Below, in pieces: positions 11,172 to 22,742 of a DNA stretch of 64,000 nucleotides. How positions within the stretch are numbered: position 1 is the first letter of the stretch; every line of letters begins with the position of its first letter. Position numbers and translations under genes: made by a program. The notes below the pieces were generated by a model. It made no database searches, was not told the DNA's origin, and was given only the letters and a program-made list of their open reading frames with translations. The DNA is from Pegoplata infirma (taxonomy: Eukaryota; Arthropoda; Insecta; Diptera; Anthomyiidae), in NCBI GenBank assembly GCA_963921195.1, contig OY992539.1, positions 208,882,035 to 208,946,034 on the forward strand, in the 5' to 3' direction.

Positions 11172-12959
11172 AATGACAAATTATTTCTTTGTTAGCTTGT
11201 AAATCTTTAAAAACATAAGTTTTCATACTTCTTTTTAGTAAGCCCCGAGAGGTTTGAAGACTATTTATTTTCATACTTTTTGGTACACATTAACATATTG
11301 ACAAAATAACTTTTAAATTGATATGGAGTATCTTTTTGTATCAATTTATTTCAATTTAATCAAATTAACATGTTTTTAAAGTTTGAACAACTGTTTTTAA
11401 TTAAATTATAAAAAAATATCAAGTAAGAAAATTATGGTCGGGTAAAGACCGATTATATAATATCTTACACCAGTGTTTTCGGTCAAAACATGGACCGATT
11501 GGATATATATTTGGTAAAGTCTTTAATTAGTGTAGAAAATACTTGCAATCCAAATTTTAACTCCTAATACAAATTTTAAGAAAAAGTTCTGAATTTTTTT
11601 AAATTTACGCTCACGTGAACATCGTGACCGTTACTTAATTTTTTTCTACTCACGTGAGTAATATGACATCAAAAAAATGTTTTCTTTATAGCATTTTAAT
11701 TTGGGAAACAAAATCACACCTTTTTTACAATCTCCATGGAAATTTTACAGTTAACTTTTTAAAGTTTTTATTTCTACTATATTTTTTACATTAAATTTTT
11801 TTCTTAAAGTTCTTTCACTCTATTAATTATTCAACATGTTTTTTTTTTATAACAACTGCCACGCAATAATTTTAAAAAAATAGATTGAAATGGAATAGCA
11901 GCGAATAAACAACAAGCAAATAATACCGTTACAAGGATACGACTGACGATTAACTAACAAGGGACCTATACATGCAACACACCGAAAAAGGAAGGAAGGA
12001 ATAACGAAGAAGAAAGTGCAGTTATATCTTAATAAACACAAACACAAAAATACATACAGTTTAGAAAAAAGTGTTGTCAAAAACGAACAAAATACACTTA
12101 AACTTAGAAAAACTAACTTTGTGTAAAAGTTCTCATCAAAATAATTTTGAGAGTTTAAGACAAATTCTTAGATTCTGAACATTTCTATTGTATAGAAAAA
12201 TTCTCAGATTTTGAGATCTCAGTTTTTGGATTTGTGATAGGTTTTTTCTTTAGAAATATTATTAGATTCGTAAAACATTTTCGACTCTGGGATGTTTAGA
12301 TAGAAAAATTGTTATATCTGAGATGATTTTCATACAGAAAATTGTTTGATTCTAAAAAGTGTCCGCATGAAAAATTATTTTAATATTGTAATCAAATTAA
12401 ATAAAAAATCGCTTAATTGGCATTACTTGACAAAATTATAAAGTATAGAGTTTATTCATACCCAGTTGGAAAATGTGTCACGGAGGAAATTTACATAGTG
12501 ATTCCTTGGGGAATAGTCTTCAGGTTCTGACAAATCATAGCTAATCCTTGATGATATGTCCTAACATTGTCAGCACTGAATGTTTGCTTTAAGAGTGTGG
12601 ACAATTCCTCTAAGACGTCGAAAAGGAAATGTCTTCAGAATAGCAGTATTATAAATTATAATTTTTAATCTAGGCAAGTCTTCAATTTCCAAGAAAAAGA
12701 TGGCAGGTAATATTACCGATTTATTTAAATTAAAATCAAAATCTAACAAGTAGTATAAAAGTAATAAATAGGCAAACAATTCTGAAAGTAAAGTTTGGAA
12801 CAAGTAGTTAGGTGTGGGACTAATAAACTGGAGGTTCCAGCTTCAAATCAAGTTGGGACTAAAAAAGGCGAAAAGTTTTTTTCTAAATATGAGAAAGATA
12901 ATTTATTAAGGAAAATAGATAAAAGTAAAAACTAAAGGAAATACGATTTTTTTTGTATT
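11172..12959. other. intergenic AT-rich DNA with decayed repeats
   Basis: Contains a short dispersed fly repeat beginning near 11424 (AAAATTATGGTCGGGTAAAG; related sequence at 47885) and decayed array-A words (TTCTCAGATTTTGAGA) at 12150-12360. I see no gene. A weak coding-like stretch on the minus strand around 12430-12660 is too broken to call. Confidence 0.4.
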
Positions 12960-13165
12960 TTCGCATGACATTTCCCCAAAGAATTTCAGCTTGACTACTG
13001 CTGACTTTGAGTGACGACATTTTGAAAATTTGCATGAAACTGTCCTCATCCCAGTACATAGAGATGTCTTGTGGATGTCTGCAGTGACTCTGACATGTCA
13101 CCGCTTCGTCACAGAGGATGGCTCGAGGACTTTGCCAACTGGGTAGGGCCACTAATTGTAAGTAC
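12960..13165 (-). pseudogene. GC-richer coding-like relic, family not recognised
   Basis: This 200-bp stretch has clearly higher GC and more even codon use than its surroundings. The minus-strand frame is open for about 70 codons (for example CDEAVTCQSHCRHPQDISMYW). The plus strand is open over a shorter part (RGWLEDFANWVGPLI) and ends at a GTAAGT donor-like site. The Tc1-type element begins only a few bases away. It may be an exon relic of a gene or of a transposon; strand and function are unresolved. Confidence 0.25.
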
Positions 13166-13534
13166 ATACAGTGCCGGTCAAAAGTATTCAAACGAGTATT
13201 TTTCTTATAAGGTGTTTTATAGGTTATTAAGCTCTATAGTGTCCAGATTGAGTTAATAATAACTGTAGTACGAGGGTCGAACAGGAAAATGATAATTTGT
13301 ATAGACATTTAAAATAAGTATTGGTAAATTCTAATTCAATTTAAAAGTGTATTAGTGGATTCTAATTGAATTTTCTAATTGGATTCAAAATATTTTTCTC
13401 CACTACAAATACACAACTATAGAAGAATTCATTAAAATCTCTACGCGGGAATATTTTTCCAGATGGTTCATCCACTTTCCAGCATAATACGCAAAGTTAT
13501 AAAGTAATCCATAGACCGTTTTGTAGATCTGGCA

Positions 13535-13740
13535 TCAGCAAAGATAATTGGAAAAGTCTGGCAATGCCAAACTAAAGTTCAAACGTAAAACAAAGAGAGA
13601 CAAAAAACAATCTGCATTCTCACTGTAAAACTGGTATCTTCCATCTCGCTCACATTTCGATTTGTGATAAAATTTCGTAAACAATACCATATGGTTTTTG
13701 TTTACTACTTTTTCAAACGCCATTTGTTATCCTACTCTAT
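13535..13740. repeat. dispersed repeat shared with 23235-23420
   Basis: The stretch with CTAAAGTTC, AATCTGCAT and ATTTCGTAAACAATAC words recurs near 23250-23370 in the same orientation with substitutions. No coding frame. Confidence 0.45.
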
Positions 13741-14236
13741 GACTCTGATAATACGTCTTCTTTAATTGTCTTTGCTAAAATTAATAAAACTTTTCTTTGT
13801 TTACAAAATATTGGTGGTCAAAAAATTTGAGAGGTCATATAATGCGGAAAAAAATTTTTAGAAATATTTTTTAAAAATTTTTTTTACAATGGTCTATAAA
13901 AATTATCATTTTCCAGTTCGACCCTTGAAGTACATTTATTATTATCTCAATCTGGATGTTATAAACCTTAAATTAAAGTTTAGAAATTAAAGATAAGAAA
14001 ACGGAAATGGCGCCCAACTTGGGGCCATTTCAATAACACTGTAGTTAGATTGATTTTTGCTTTGATACGTCTCCTATATTCGATGCATCGATCACGATCA
14101 ATGGCGCCCAACTTGGTGCCATTACAGTTACTCTGTAGTTAGATTATGCAGCATTTAGTTATTAAAACAAACATGCGATTGTCCTTTTTTTTTCACCATC
14201 GGCTCCTACATTTTATGCATAGAAAGTAAAAATATA

Positions 14237-16325
14237 CTACCTCCGTCCCGAAATATTTTTAACATTCAAATTCTGATTAATTTTTATTAAAAAATAAAAA
14301 TTGTTTTATTCGACCTTTAAAATATTATATTTTGAGGATGTTTATTCTGGCTCGAGGTCATTATTTTCTTTACTAGTTAAAACCATGATATTCTCACAGC
14401 ATAATTTTCAAGAAAATTATTTTTTTGTTTTAAATTTATTTATGTTGGTCATTTTTGCAAGACTTAATCGACACGTGTTTCGGAATTTGTCAAGATTCCA
14501 TTGTCAAGATTATTTAGCAAAAATAGAAACGATTTACTACAAAGTAGCAAACGAGTCTAATGACAAATCGTTTGTGCACAAACTAGCATATTAATACATA
14601 TTCGCCTCTATTCGCAATGAGAATTAGAAAGACGAAGAAATTGTACCATACTAATAAGGCAACGATTGTCAATAACCAACAAAAATATTTAAAACAATTT
14701 TACATACGATAGTCCATTGGACTAAGTAAAAAAATTCAAAAACTAAAAAAAAATGACTTTTGGCGATTTTTATGTATTTTTCTAGGATTTTGGCGATTTT
14801 TGAGTATTATTATTTTCTAGCCATTATAACGAAAACAAAATATATTTTTTTTAAATAAAAATAATTATTTTTTTGACAAAAACTGAAAATATTTGAGTTT
14901 TGGCGATTTCTGGCGATTTTTGACATCCGATTTGGCGATGAGCGTAAAAAAAATCTGACAACCCTGACCAGTATATTTGAAAATCAGAGGTGTTTTTTTT
15001 AACATTTTTGTACCTTAGTTTAACTCTCTCACTCTGGTGAGTTAAACTTAAAATAAACCACAACTCAAAAACAGAATTTGTGGTTTTAACTCAGTTTAAA
15101 CCTAAAACCAATAAATTTTACAACTCAAAAACTCAGCCTAAGTCTTGCAAAAATGACCAACATAAATAAATTTAAAACAAAAAAATAATTTTCTTGAAAA
15201 TTATGCTGTGAGAATATCATGGTTTTAATTAGTAAAGAAAATAATGACCTCGAGCCAGAATAAACATCCTCAAAATATAATATTTTAAAGGTCGAATAAA
15301 ACAATTTTTATTTTTTAATAAAAATTAATCAGAATTTGAACATAATGGTTGGCACGCCATGTGATGAATAACCCTAATATGGAGTTTTTTCCCACAACAA
15401 CAACACAAAAAACATATTGTTGTAGTCCAATGGACTATCGTATGTAAAATTGTTTTAAATATTTTTGTTGGTTATTGACAATCGTTGCCTTATTAGTATG
15501 GTACAATTTCTTCGTCTTTCTAATTCTCATTGCGAATAGAGGCGAATATGTATTAATATGCTAGTTTGTGCACAAACGATTTGTCATTAGACTCGTTTGC
15601 TATTTTGTAGTAAATCGTTTCTATTTTTGCTAAATAATCTTGACAATGGAATCTTGACAAATTCCGAAACACGTGTCGATTAAGTCTTGCAAAAATGACC
15701 AACATAAATAAATTTAAAACAAAAAAATAATTTTCTTGAAAATTATGCTGTGAGAATATCATGGTTTTAATTAGTAAAGAAAATAATGACCTCGAGCCAG
15801 AATAAACATCCTCAAAATATATTTTTAACATTTCTATAGATTTTTTTGTCCCAAAATAAACTTTACATTTTTATTAACCAGTGTTTTAGTTGAAATAATA
15901 CAAGATAAAGTTAAAAAAACAATCTTATACTAATCTTGTGTATTAAAACTGTAACAAAATTAATTAAAAATATTTGCAAGATGTCCCTATTGCATCCATA
16001 ATGCATTTATTAAAAACCGTTAAAAGGGCCTCTAGCGTAAAATTTCTTATTTCATACGCCGCATTTTGTAATAATTTTCATCTTTTCGACCATAGTGGAC
16101 ACCATGCCTGTTTGTAACGTCGAAAACAAGTTGTCTCATTTATCTGGGTGCAGTTTATTGCATCCATTTTGCACGTGAATTGAGAGATTACAAAGCTATA
16201 AAAAATTTTTAAATTATTGATATGTCCTGATACGTATTAACAAAAAAAACAAAGCTTTTTTAAAAAATCCTCCATAATCCCAGCCAAAATATAGAAATGT
16301 TAAGATTATTTTGGTACGGAGGTAG
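14237..16325. mobile_element. 2.1-kb mariner-type element with TA target duplication
   Basis: The ends read CTACCTCCGTCCCGAAATAT and, inverted, CTACCTCCGTACCAAAATAA. Over the outer 30 bp only about four positions differ. TA flanks both ends. The ends resemble the CTCCCTCCGTCCC class known from mariner-type elements. The paralogous unit at 16601-17050 shows the uninterrupted sequence (AAAAATATCTTAATTG). No intact transposase is visible and much of the interior is inverted repeats. Confidence 0.82.
14330..15820. repeat. inverted repeat pair inside the mariner-type element
   Basis: About 400 bp at 14330-14728 reappears inverted at 15427-15818 with high identity. A partial third copy (15137-15342) is also inverted and extends outward into the mariner end. 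Both full copies have the same 90-codon chance frame, which only reflects the duplication. The outer end carries GGCTCGAGGTCA, linking it to the CTCGAG hairpin family. Confidence 0.75.
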
Positions 16326-17774
16326 TATTAATTGAAATCCCAAAAACCCCAACAATAATAGGACCCCTGATGTTGAACATCCTCTAATTTTTCCGAATAA
16401 TGTTTCAACATATAAAAATTTTTCATTTTATCTAGAAACCACGACAAACATTTTTAGCGTCTAAAAACACATGAAATTAAAACGTAACAAAAATAGCGCC
16501 CAGCAGGGTCCATTTCAGTTAGAGAGTTTTTCTTTACGAATAGTGTTTTAGAATTTGAAAATTTTTTTACTTTTCTAAAAAAACGCAAAATTTAATTAGA
16601 AAACTAAAATGGCGCCTAACTTGGGGCCATTTAAATAACACTGTAGTTAGATTGATTTTTGCTTTGATACGTCATCTCCTATATTCGATGCATCGATCAC
16701 GATCAATGGCGCCCAACTTGGGGACATTACAGTAATTTTGTATTTAGATTATGCTGAATTTAATTATTAAAAAAAGACATGCGATTGCCCTTTCTTTTCC
16801 ACCTTCTGCTTCTACATTTTTTGCATAGAAATTAAAAATATCTTAATTGAAATTCCAAAAACCCCAACAATGATAAGGAGACCTGATGTTGAGCATCCTC
16901 TAATTTTTCCAAATAATGTTTCAACATTTGAAAATTTGTCTTTTTATCTGGAAACCACGACAAACATTTTTAGCGTCTAAAAACACTTAAAATTAAAACG
17001 TAACAAAAATGGCGCTCAGTAGAGGGCCATTTCAGTTAGAATGTGTAGCTATTTTATTATAAAGAAAAAATGTGGTTGAACTTCCGTTTTAGCGTTTTAT
17101 TTGCTTATATTAGCTTTCTGTTGGTCCTTGTTTAGGGTTGAGAAACCACGACCAAATTTGGTAGGCAGGTATAAAGATGAAATGACGCCCATCTTGGGGA
17201 TATTTCAATAGAACTTCAGTTGGATTGTGCTTCTCTTAAATTTTAAGACTAAAATGCAATTGACTTTTTTTGTCCAACTTCAACAGAGAAAAATGGGGCC
17301 GTAAAAAAAATGGCGCCCAACGTGGGGCTAAACATTTTTTTTCATCGCTCAGCCTTTGCCGCTTTAGCTAGAGACATGAAATTTAGAATGTAGATTCACC
17401 TTCCGAAAATAGGTCCACTAAGGCTAGGTTTTTACCATAATTGGGAACTTTAATTACATTTGTATAAAAAAACAATTGCAATGAAATCATTGGCATTTTA
17501 TATGAATTTACCTGCAAAACACCTTATAAGAAAAATACTCGTTTGCTAAAAAAAAAATAATTTGTCTTTCGAATTTCAACTTCTATAGCTCTGTGTGAAT
17601 ACTTTTGACCGGCACTGTATACATATATAGTAGGGCGGGTAAAATTTTTTTTTTTTTGTCAAAATCATATTGAAAATATTTATTTTATTTTATATTATAT
17701 TTTATTAAGATTTACCATATATATACAAATAATACACTAATTTTACCTAACCGAGAACTGTTAGCAATGAACTT

Positions 17775-18376
17775 ACAAGGGAAGTCTCCCTGGTGTCACC
17801 CTCCGATCTTCATGAAATTTGGATATGTTTTTAAGAACGAAAATTAATTCGACACGTATTTTTTTTTAGCGGCCCAAACTCACTTTTAGGGGGGGTCGAT
17901 TTGTATGGGGGGAAATTGACCTTTCCCAGTTTTTTACGATTTACACCTATTTAAACAAAATTAATATAGGCATGTGTGGTATCAGATTAAAGGTATTTAA
18001 AATACCTATCTCCTGGTGCCAACAACGGGCCAAAGAAATTAATATTTCTCGACTTATTAACAAAAATGTCCTAAAATTTTGGTATTTTACTCAATATGAC
18101 GAAAAGTTGTGAATGTTTGGACACGTTCTTAGCACTCGTAGATAGGTTTTCCAAAGACCTTTCATTTGGTATGTAACATGACTAGGTTTCTTTGCATAAT
18201 ATAGGAGATAAACGTAAAAAACAGAAAAATGGCCTTGTCTTCCCCCCTCCTTTTTACCCCCTAAATATGAATTTGGGCCGCTAAAAAAAAATACGTGTCC
18301 TTTTATTTTTTCTGCTCTACAAAATAAAACCAATTCCATAAAGATCCGCGGGTGACACTAGGGAGACTTCCCTTGT
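17775..18376. mobile_element. 600-bp long-TIR element
   Basis: The ends start ACAAGGGAAGTCTCCCT and remain matched for over 100 bp, including GCGGCCCAAA and an ACACGTATTTTTTTTTAGC segment on both sides. The interior has GGGGGG tracts. No clear target-site duplication and no coding frame are visible. It is likely a non-autonomous fold-back type transposon. Confidence 0.7.
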
Positions 18377-18403
18377 TAGTCTCGTTGTAGTGAAACAGAC
18401 CAA

Positions 18404-18476
18404 GGCCTCTGGTGGGATTTGAACCCACGACCCCCAGACTTATAGGCTAGCACGCTACCAACTAGCCTACTGGGGC
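18404..18476 (-). tRNA. tRNA-like sequence (pseudo-tRNA or SINE head)
   Basis: A 73-nt segment on the minus strand starts GCCCCAG and has a perfect five-pair T arm, GTGGG-TTCAAAT-CCCAC. The A-box-like part is AGTTGGTAGC and the B-box-like part is GGTTCAAATCC. The acceptor stem pairs at five of seven positions. The D stem is irregular and the anticodon stem has one mismatch; the loop would place ATA at the anticodon. These defects favour a tRNA pseudogene or the head of a tRNA-derived SINE over a functional tRNA. Confidence 0.45.
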
Positions 18477-18479
18477 TCT

Positions 18480-19080
18480 TAGTGGAAAAAAAGTGTTAAG
18501 ACTCTCAGATACTAATACATTTTTCGTATAAAAAATGGTCAGATTCTGAGACATTTTTCTAATAGAAAAATTCTCAGTTTCTGACACATTTTTCGTATAG
18601 AAAAATTATCAAATTCTGAGACATTTTTCCATAGAAAAAGTATATGATAGTAACAAAGAAAAAGTAAAGGAAAAATGCCTTATAATCCGTGATTATTTTT
18701 ATAGCCAAAATGTCTTAAGGCCTATTCACACCTGAAATCTCGTTCGAACGAGATTTTTATCATATTGTTTTGTATCATTTCATACACAACCGCATGAATG
18801 AAATCTCGTTCGAACGAGGTTTTACCTCATGTGTGAATTGGGTATTAGAATCAGATACCTTTTCTATTGAACAAAATTTTCAGACACTGACGGTTTTTCT
18901 GATGGTCCAATTTCTCAGAATCAGAGACTTTTCTATAGGGGAAAAGGTTACATTTTATATAAGGAAAAATGTTTTGAGAATCTGAGACTTTTTCTGTAGA
19001 AAAAAATTTCTTAAAATCTGAGAAAATTTCTCATCATCTGACTTTTTGTCTAAGAATGCAAATTTCTTAGAACAATTTCT
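18480..19080. repeat. decayed array-A type minisatellite
   Basis: Irregular copies of TTCTGAGACATTTTTC and AATCTGAGACTTTTTCT words, with spacing disrupted by the small TIR element at 18719-18849. Confidence 0.6.
18719..18849. repeat. small TIR element, second CGTTCGAACG copy
   Basis: Starts AAGGCCTATTCACACCTG and ends in GTGTGAATTGGGTATTAG. Two ATCTCGTTCGAACGAG words lie inside, one near each end. It is the sister copy of 5979-6112. Confidence 0.6.
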
Positions 19081-19155
19081 TAAAATTTCTTGTAGATTTC
19101 GGTGTTACTATACGGCTTTTGAATTTTTTTAAACCACAAAAATCGACCCGCCCTA

Positions 19156-20210
19156 ATATATATAGTGAAGACAAACACCACCTGCAGCAGTTAAAAACAA
19201 AATTAAGTGGGTGGGTGTTACTAAAATAAAAACGTCACTTTTTATTTAGAAACCGTTAAGTTTCTGTAGTAAAATTTATGAAATCAAAAGAAGGGAATGA
19301 GATAGAAAGGGGAGATAAAAAAGGAGGCACCGAAAAACAAAAACAACAAGCAACAATAATGATGTACATATGTACATACGTATGTGTGGAAGTGTATATA
19401 AAAAATCGATTTGATACAAATCAAATATGAAATATTTATATGTACAAATGTATGTACATATGTATATAAAAAATTATAATGAAATAGACAATAATGTAAT
19501 TAATATGAATATAAATGGTGTAATTATCGCATTTAGTATCTTGATTATATTTATTACCTTTTTTGGACACAATTTATATGAAACGCAACAGTAAAATGGT
19601 AAAAAACAACACTTGACCACTTCCACAGTATTTTCACTATACACAGATATTATAATAAGATTACCAAATAATTAATTTATTGTAATTTATGTATTCTATC
19701 ATTATCTTTTAATTTATTTTGAAAAAAAGGAACTTATTTGAATTTATTTGTAATAAATTGTAACAAAAATATTTTAATTATTTGTATGTATCGCTTTTTA
19801 TAAAAGTTGTTTGATTTTGCACTTTTTTCAATTCAACATTTTTTTCGCTTGCAAATTTTTTTTTTTTCTTATGTAAATTTATTTTCTGCGTATTTTATTC
19901 ACTAGTGATGTCTTTTTTTACACATTTTTGGTTTATTTTATATCGTTGCTCTATTTTTATGCAAAAATTAGTTAATTATTGTTGTATTATTATTACCAAA
20001 TATTTTTTAATGCAAATTTGTGTATAAATTTTTGTCTATGTGTGGTGTGTATTTTTTACATCTGTTTTAATTTCTTCTTTGCTTCTCCTCGTTTTCGTCA
20101 TGTAAAGATTACGACGAAAGTTAACAATCATAGAAAAATACTGGGATGTTTTATTTTGGGGTGATAAAATGAACAGCGTTGCCAGGTACATTTTCATTGT
20201 TGTCTAATAC
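19156..20210. other. AT-rich spacer, no gene seen
   Basis: Contains TGTACATATGTACATACG-type alternating stretches and T-rich runs. I see no coding frame, RNA or element. Confidence 0.4.
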
Positions 20211-20919
20211 GGAGTTCACACTAGAGAATTTGTACTCGTTTAAGCTACTTGTTTAAAAAAGTAAACAAAATCGTTCACACTACATTTTGCTCGTTTAACG
20301 CTGAGTGTTTAATGTTTGTAAACAAACGCACATAACCAATTCTGAAAAAAATTGCAAAAATATTTCTAAAAACCTTTTAAACTTTGGCGGAAGACAAGAT
20401 ATATAATTTTTTGATAACGTTAACATAACAGCACTACACGGAACACCTTTTTATTGACTCCTCCCAAGTAAATAGGAAGATTTTTCTGTTTTTTGTACCG
20501 GACCTGTCCAAAGCTGTTTGCATATTTATACTTCGATGGAAGGCAAAATTCACTTTAAGTGCAGCTTTTCCAATATTATTATAAATAAAACACACACTTT
20601 TTTCTGATTTTTCAGTGTTTTTATTAGTTTTTTAAATATTTATAATTTCTCAATTTTCCAATGTTTTGCTAAAAAAATGGCGGACCGATACAGAAGCTAG
20701 TTGCTATGAAATCTTTTTTTTTTTTGCATAGAATAAATAAAAATTAAAAGGAAATATACCGAACCTTGCCTTTGAAATGTTTAGCGAAATGTTCAACAGG
20801 GAAACAAGTCGAATTTGATTGTTTAGCTAAACAACCAAATGTATGGGGAAACAAGTCAAATTTTGATTGTTTAGCGCTTAAACACTCATGAGATGTTTAA
20901 AGTCGGTAGTGTGAACTCC
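20211..20919. repeat. 709-bp TIR element (GGAGTTCACACTA ends)
   Basis: GGAGTTCACACTA at the left end is matched by TAGTGTGAACTCC at the right. Just inside both ends are TGTTTAG / CTCGTTTAA words. No transposase frame and no clear target duplication. The GTTCACAC end recalls the small elements at 5979 and 58394. Confidence 0.6.
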
Positions 20920-21410
20920 ATATAAAAAAAATATTTGTAAGAATCAATGTTGCCAACTTAGCTATTTTAAAACCGAATTTATATTTTTTTTTGTATTTTT
21001 CATAATTAATGTAAAAAACTTTAAAAACGCATATCCTCCCAAGTTATTGGTAAAATATTTTTCTGTGTGTACTGGTGTAAATAAATTTTTGAAGCTATGG
21101 TGAATCCTTCACTACAATAAAGAGCGTGGGCACCAGTCCTGCTCATTTATATAGGAAAGCCAATGGAGTCCAGACCTGTTTTGATGAGTTACAAATGGAA
21201 TGAAAAAGTAAGTGTTCCTCCATGCCAAGAGACCAATGGGGTTTATTAGTTTTTTAAATTAAAAATTTGTGTTTTGTAATAATTTTCTATTTTTACTGGG
21301 TGCTTAAAATAAATTTGTGAAGCTATAGCTGATCCTTCACTTCAAGAAAAAGCGTAGGCGGCAGAAAATTTCACAAAATGGGTCAGTTGGTCGGTGGTAA
21401 ATAAAATCCT

Positions 21411-22115
21411 ACACAACATTTATTATATTAATATGGATTTATTCTGTGAAAATTTTAAATTCAACAAATATACAAATTTTTACAAAAATTTAATAAAAAA
21501 AATTATTTAGCAATAATGTGTTATTTTTTTAGCATTATTTTTAGTCACCTTTTCTAATAATTTTGGTATATTTTAGCATATTTCTTTTGGTATATTTTAC
21601 CAAGTTTTTGCTTAAATAGCATAAGCATTTTCTCCATAATTTTTTACATAAGCGTTTTGGCTAAATTACAAAAAACTACTTCGTCAGTTGTAGTTTTAGC
21701 ATATTTTTAATTAAATTATGCCAGATTTTTGCTCAGTCCGACACAGATTTTTTTTTTTGCGTGTACATAACATTTATTATATTTGTATGGATTTATTGTG
21801 TAAAAATGTTAAATTCAAAAAATATACAAATTTTTAAAAAAAACTTAATAAAAAATTTATTTTAGCATAAATGTGGTAATTTTAAGCATTATTTTTGGTC
21901 ACCTTTTCTAATAATTTTGGTTTATATCACCATATTTCTTTCGGTACATTTTACCAAGTTTTTGCTTAAATAGCATAAGCATTTTCTTCACAATTTTTTA
22001 CATAAGCGTTTTGGCTAAATTACGAAAACTACTTCGTCGGTTGTAGTTTTAGCATATTTTTGGTTAAATTATGCCAGATTTCTGCTCATTCCGACACAGA
22101 TTTTTTTTTGCGTGT
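21411..22115. repeat. tandem duplication of a 350-bp unit
   Basis: Two adjacent direct copies (21411-21764 and 21765-22115) share ACA-AACATTTATTATAT starts, TTAGCATATTTCTTT, CATAAGCGTTTTGGCTAAAT and GACACAGATTTTTTTT ends. Divergence is modest. No coding frame. Confidence 0.85.
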
Positions 22116-22149
22116 AAATTTTTTTCTCAAATGTTTAGTTATAGAAAGA

Positions 22150-22245
22150 ACGCGCTAAATGAACGCGCGCCAGTTTAGAGCATTTTTTAAAAATGCGCTT
22201 TTTGGGTGGTCCGAAAGCGCTTAATCTAGCGCGAAACGCGCTGAA
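22150..22245. repeat. CG-rich GCGCTAAAT repeat patch
   Basis: A short island with CGCGCTAAAT, AACGCGCGCC, AAGCGCTTAA and GCGAAACGCGCTGAA words inside AT-rich DNA. It is probably the relic of a small inverted-repeat element. Confidence 0.4.
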
Positions 22246-22418
22246 TTGACATCGATGCGTATTTTTGGTATTTTTCCATCGCTAACAGTGTTGCAATATT
22301 AAGCACTTTATTTGCACTCGGCAACCCTTAGCCACGACCATCTTCAGTAAATCAGGGATGAGCAAAGTTAGTTAAAACTTTTACAAAAAATTGTACTTTT
22401 TATACCCTACAGCCACAG

Positions 22419-22719
22419 CACAGACTATAAACAGACTCGACAGTAGAGTTTTATGAGAAAAAAATGGGGAAAAACTAAGCGATTTTAGGAGAAAACAGAG
22501 CGGGTTTTAGTCCGTTTTACGCTAACATGGCAACACTTTCTACGACTTAGGAGTGAGTGAAACAACAAAAACCGATCTGGCATCTATTTTTCTTATGGCG
22601 CGTTATATTAGCTTTCTCTTTCTAACCTAATTCGTAGAATAATTTGAAAATATTAACCATATGGTTCAGAACTACTTTTTTGACACCTGTCACTTATGTC
22701 GAGTCTGTATTAGTCTGTG
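22419..22719. mobile_element. 300-bp TIR element family G, copy 1 (7-bp TSD)
   Basis: Starts CACAGACTATAAACAGACTC and ends GAGTCTGTATTAGTCTGTG. It is flanked on both sides by GCCACAG, a 7-bp duplication. The interior closely matches the tandem pair at 59218-59824. No coding frame. Confidence 0.75.
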
Positions 22720-22742
22720 GCCACAGAATCGTGGCTTGAGAG

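Larger units (their letters stand above)
13997..17050. repeat. tandem duplication, about 510-bp unit, interrupted by a mariner-type element
   Basis: The first unit occupies 13997-14236 plus 16326-16600. The second, uninterrupted unit begins at 16601. Each has two GGCGCC-AACTTGG-G-CATT blocks, an ATTCGATGCATCGATCACGA segment, and an ACCACGACAAACATTTTTAG segment. The second unit preserves an empty version of the mariner insertion site. Confidence 0.75.
13169..17617. mobile_element. 4.4-kb Tc1-type TIR element (composite, no intact transposase)
   Basis: Terminal repeats start CAGTGCCGGTCAAAAGTATT at both ends, and each end is flanked by TA, the target of Tc1/mariner transposons. A second shared subterminal block, ACGAGTATTTTTCTTATAAG, lies 5 bp from the left repeat but about 60 bp further in on the right. 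The interior carries a tandem block of GGCGCCCAACTTGGGGCC-containing units and a nested mariner-type element. I found no intact transposase frame. Confidence 0.8.
17631..19155. mobile_element. TIR element with TAGGGCGGGT ends
   Basis: TAGGGCGGGT at the left is matched by ACCCGCCCTA at the right, both set in TATATAG-rich flanks, so a duplication cannot be measured. Inside are a 600-bp TIR element, a tRNA-like sequence, decayed array-A minisatellite (18480-19080) and the second small CGTTCGAACG element. Confidence 0.5.

Noticed and set aside
14301..15831. Two similar 90-97 residue frames in opposite orientation
   Set aside because: They are the two arms of an inverted repeat. The frame is shared because the DNA is duplicated, and no protein family is recognised.
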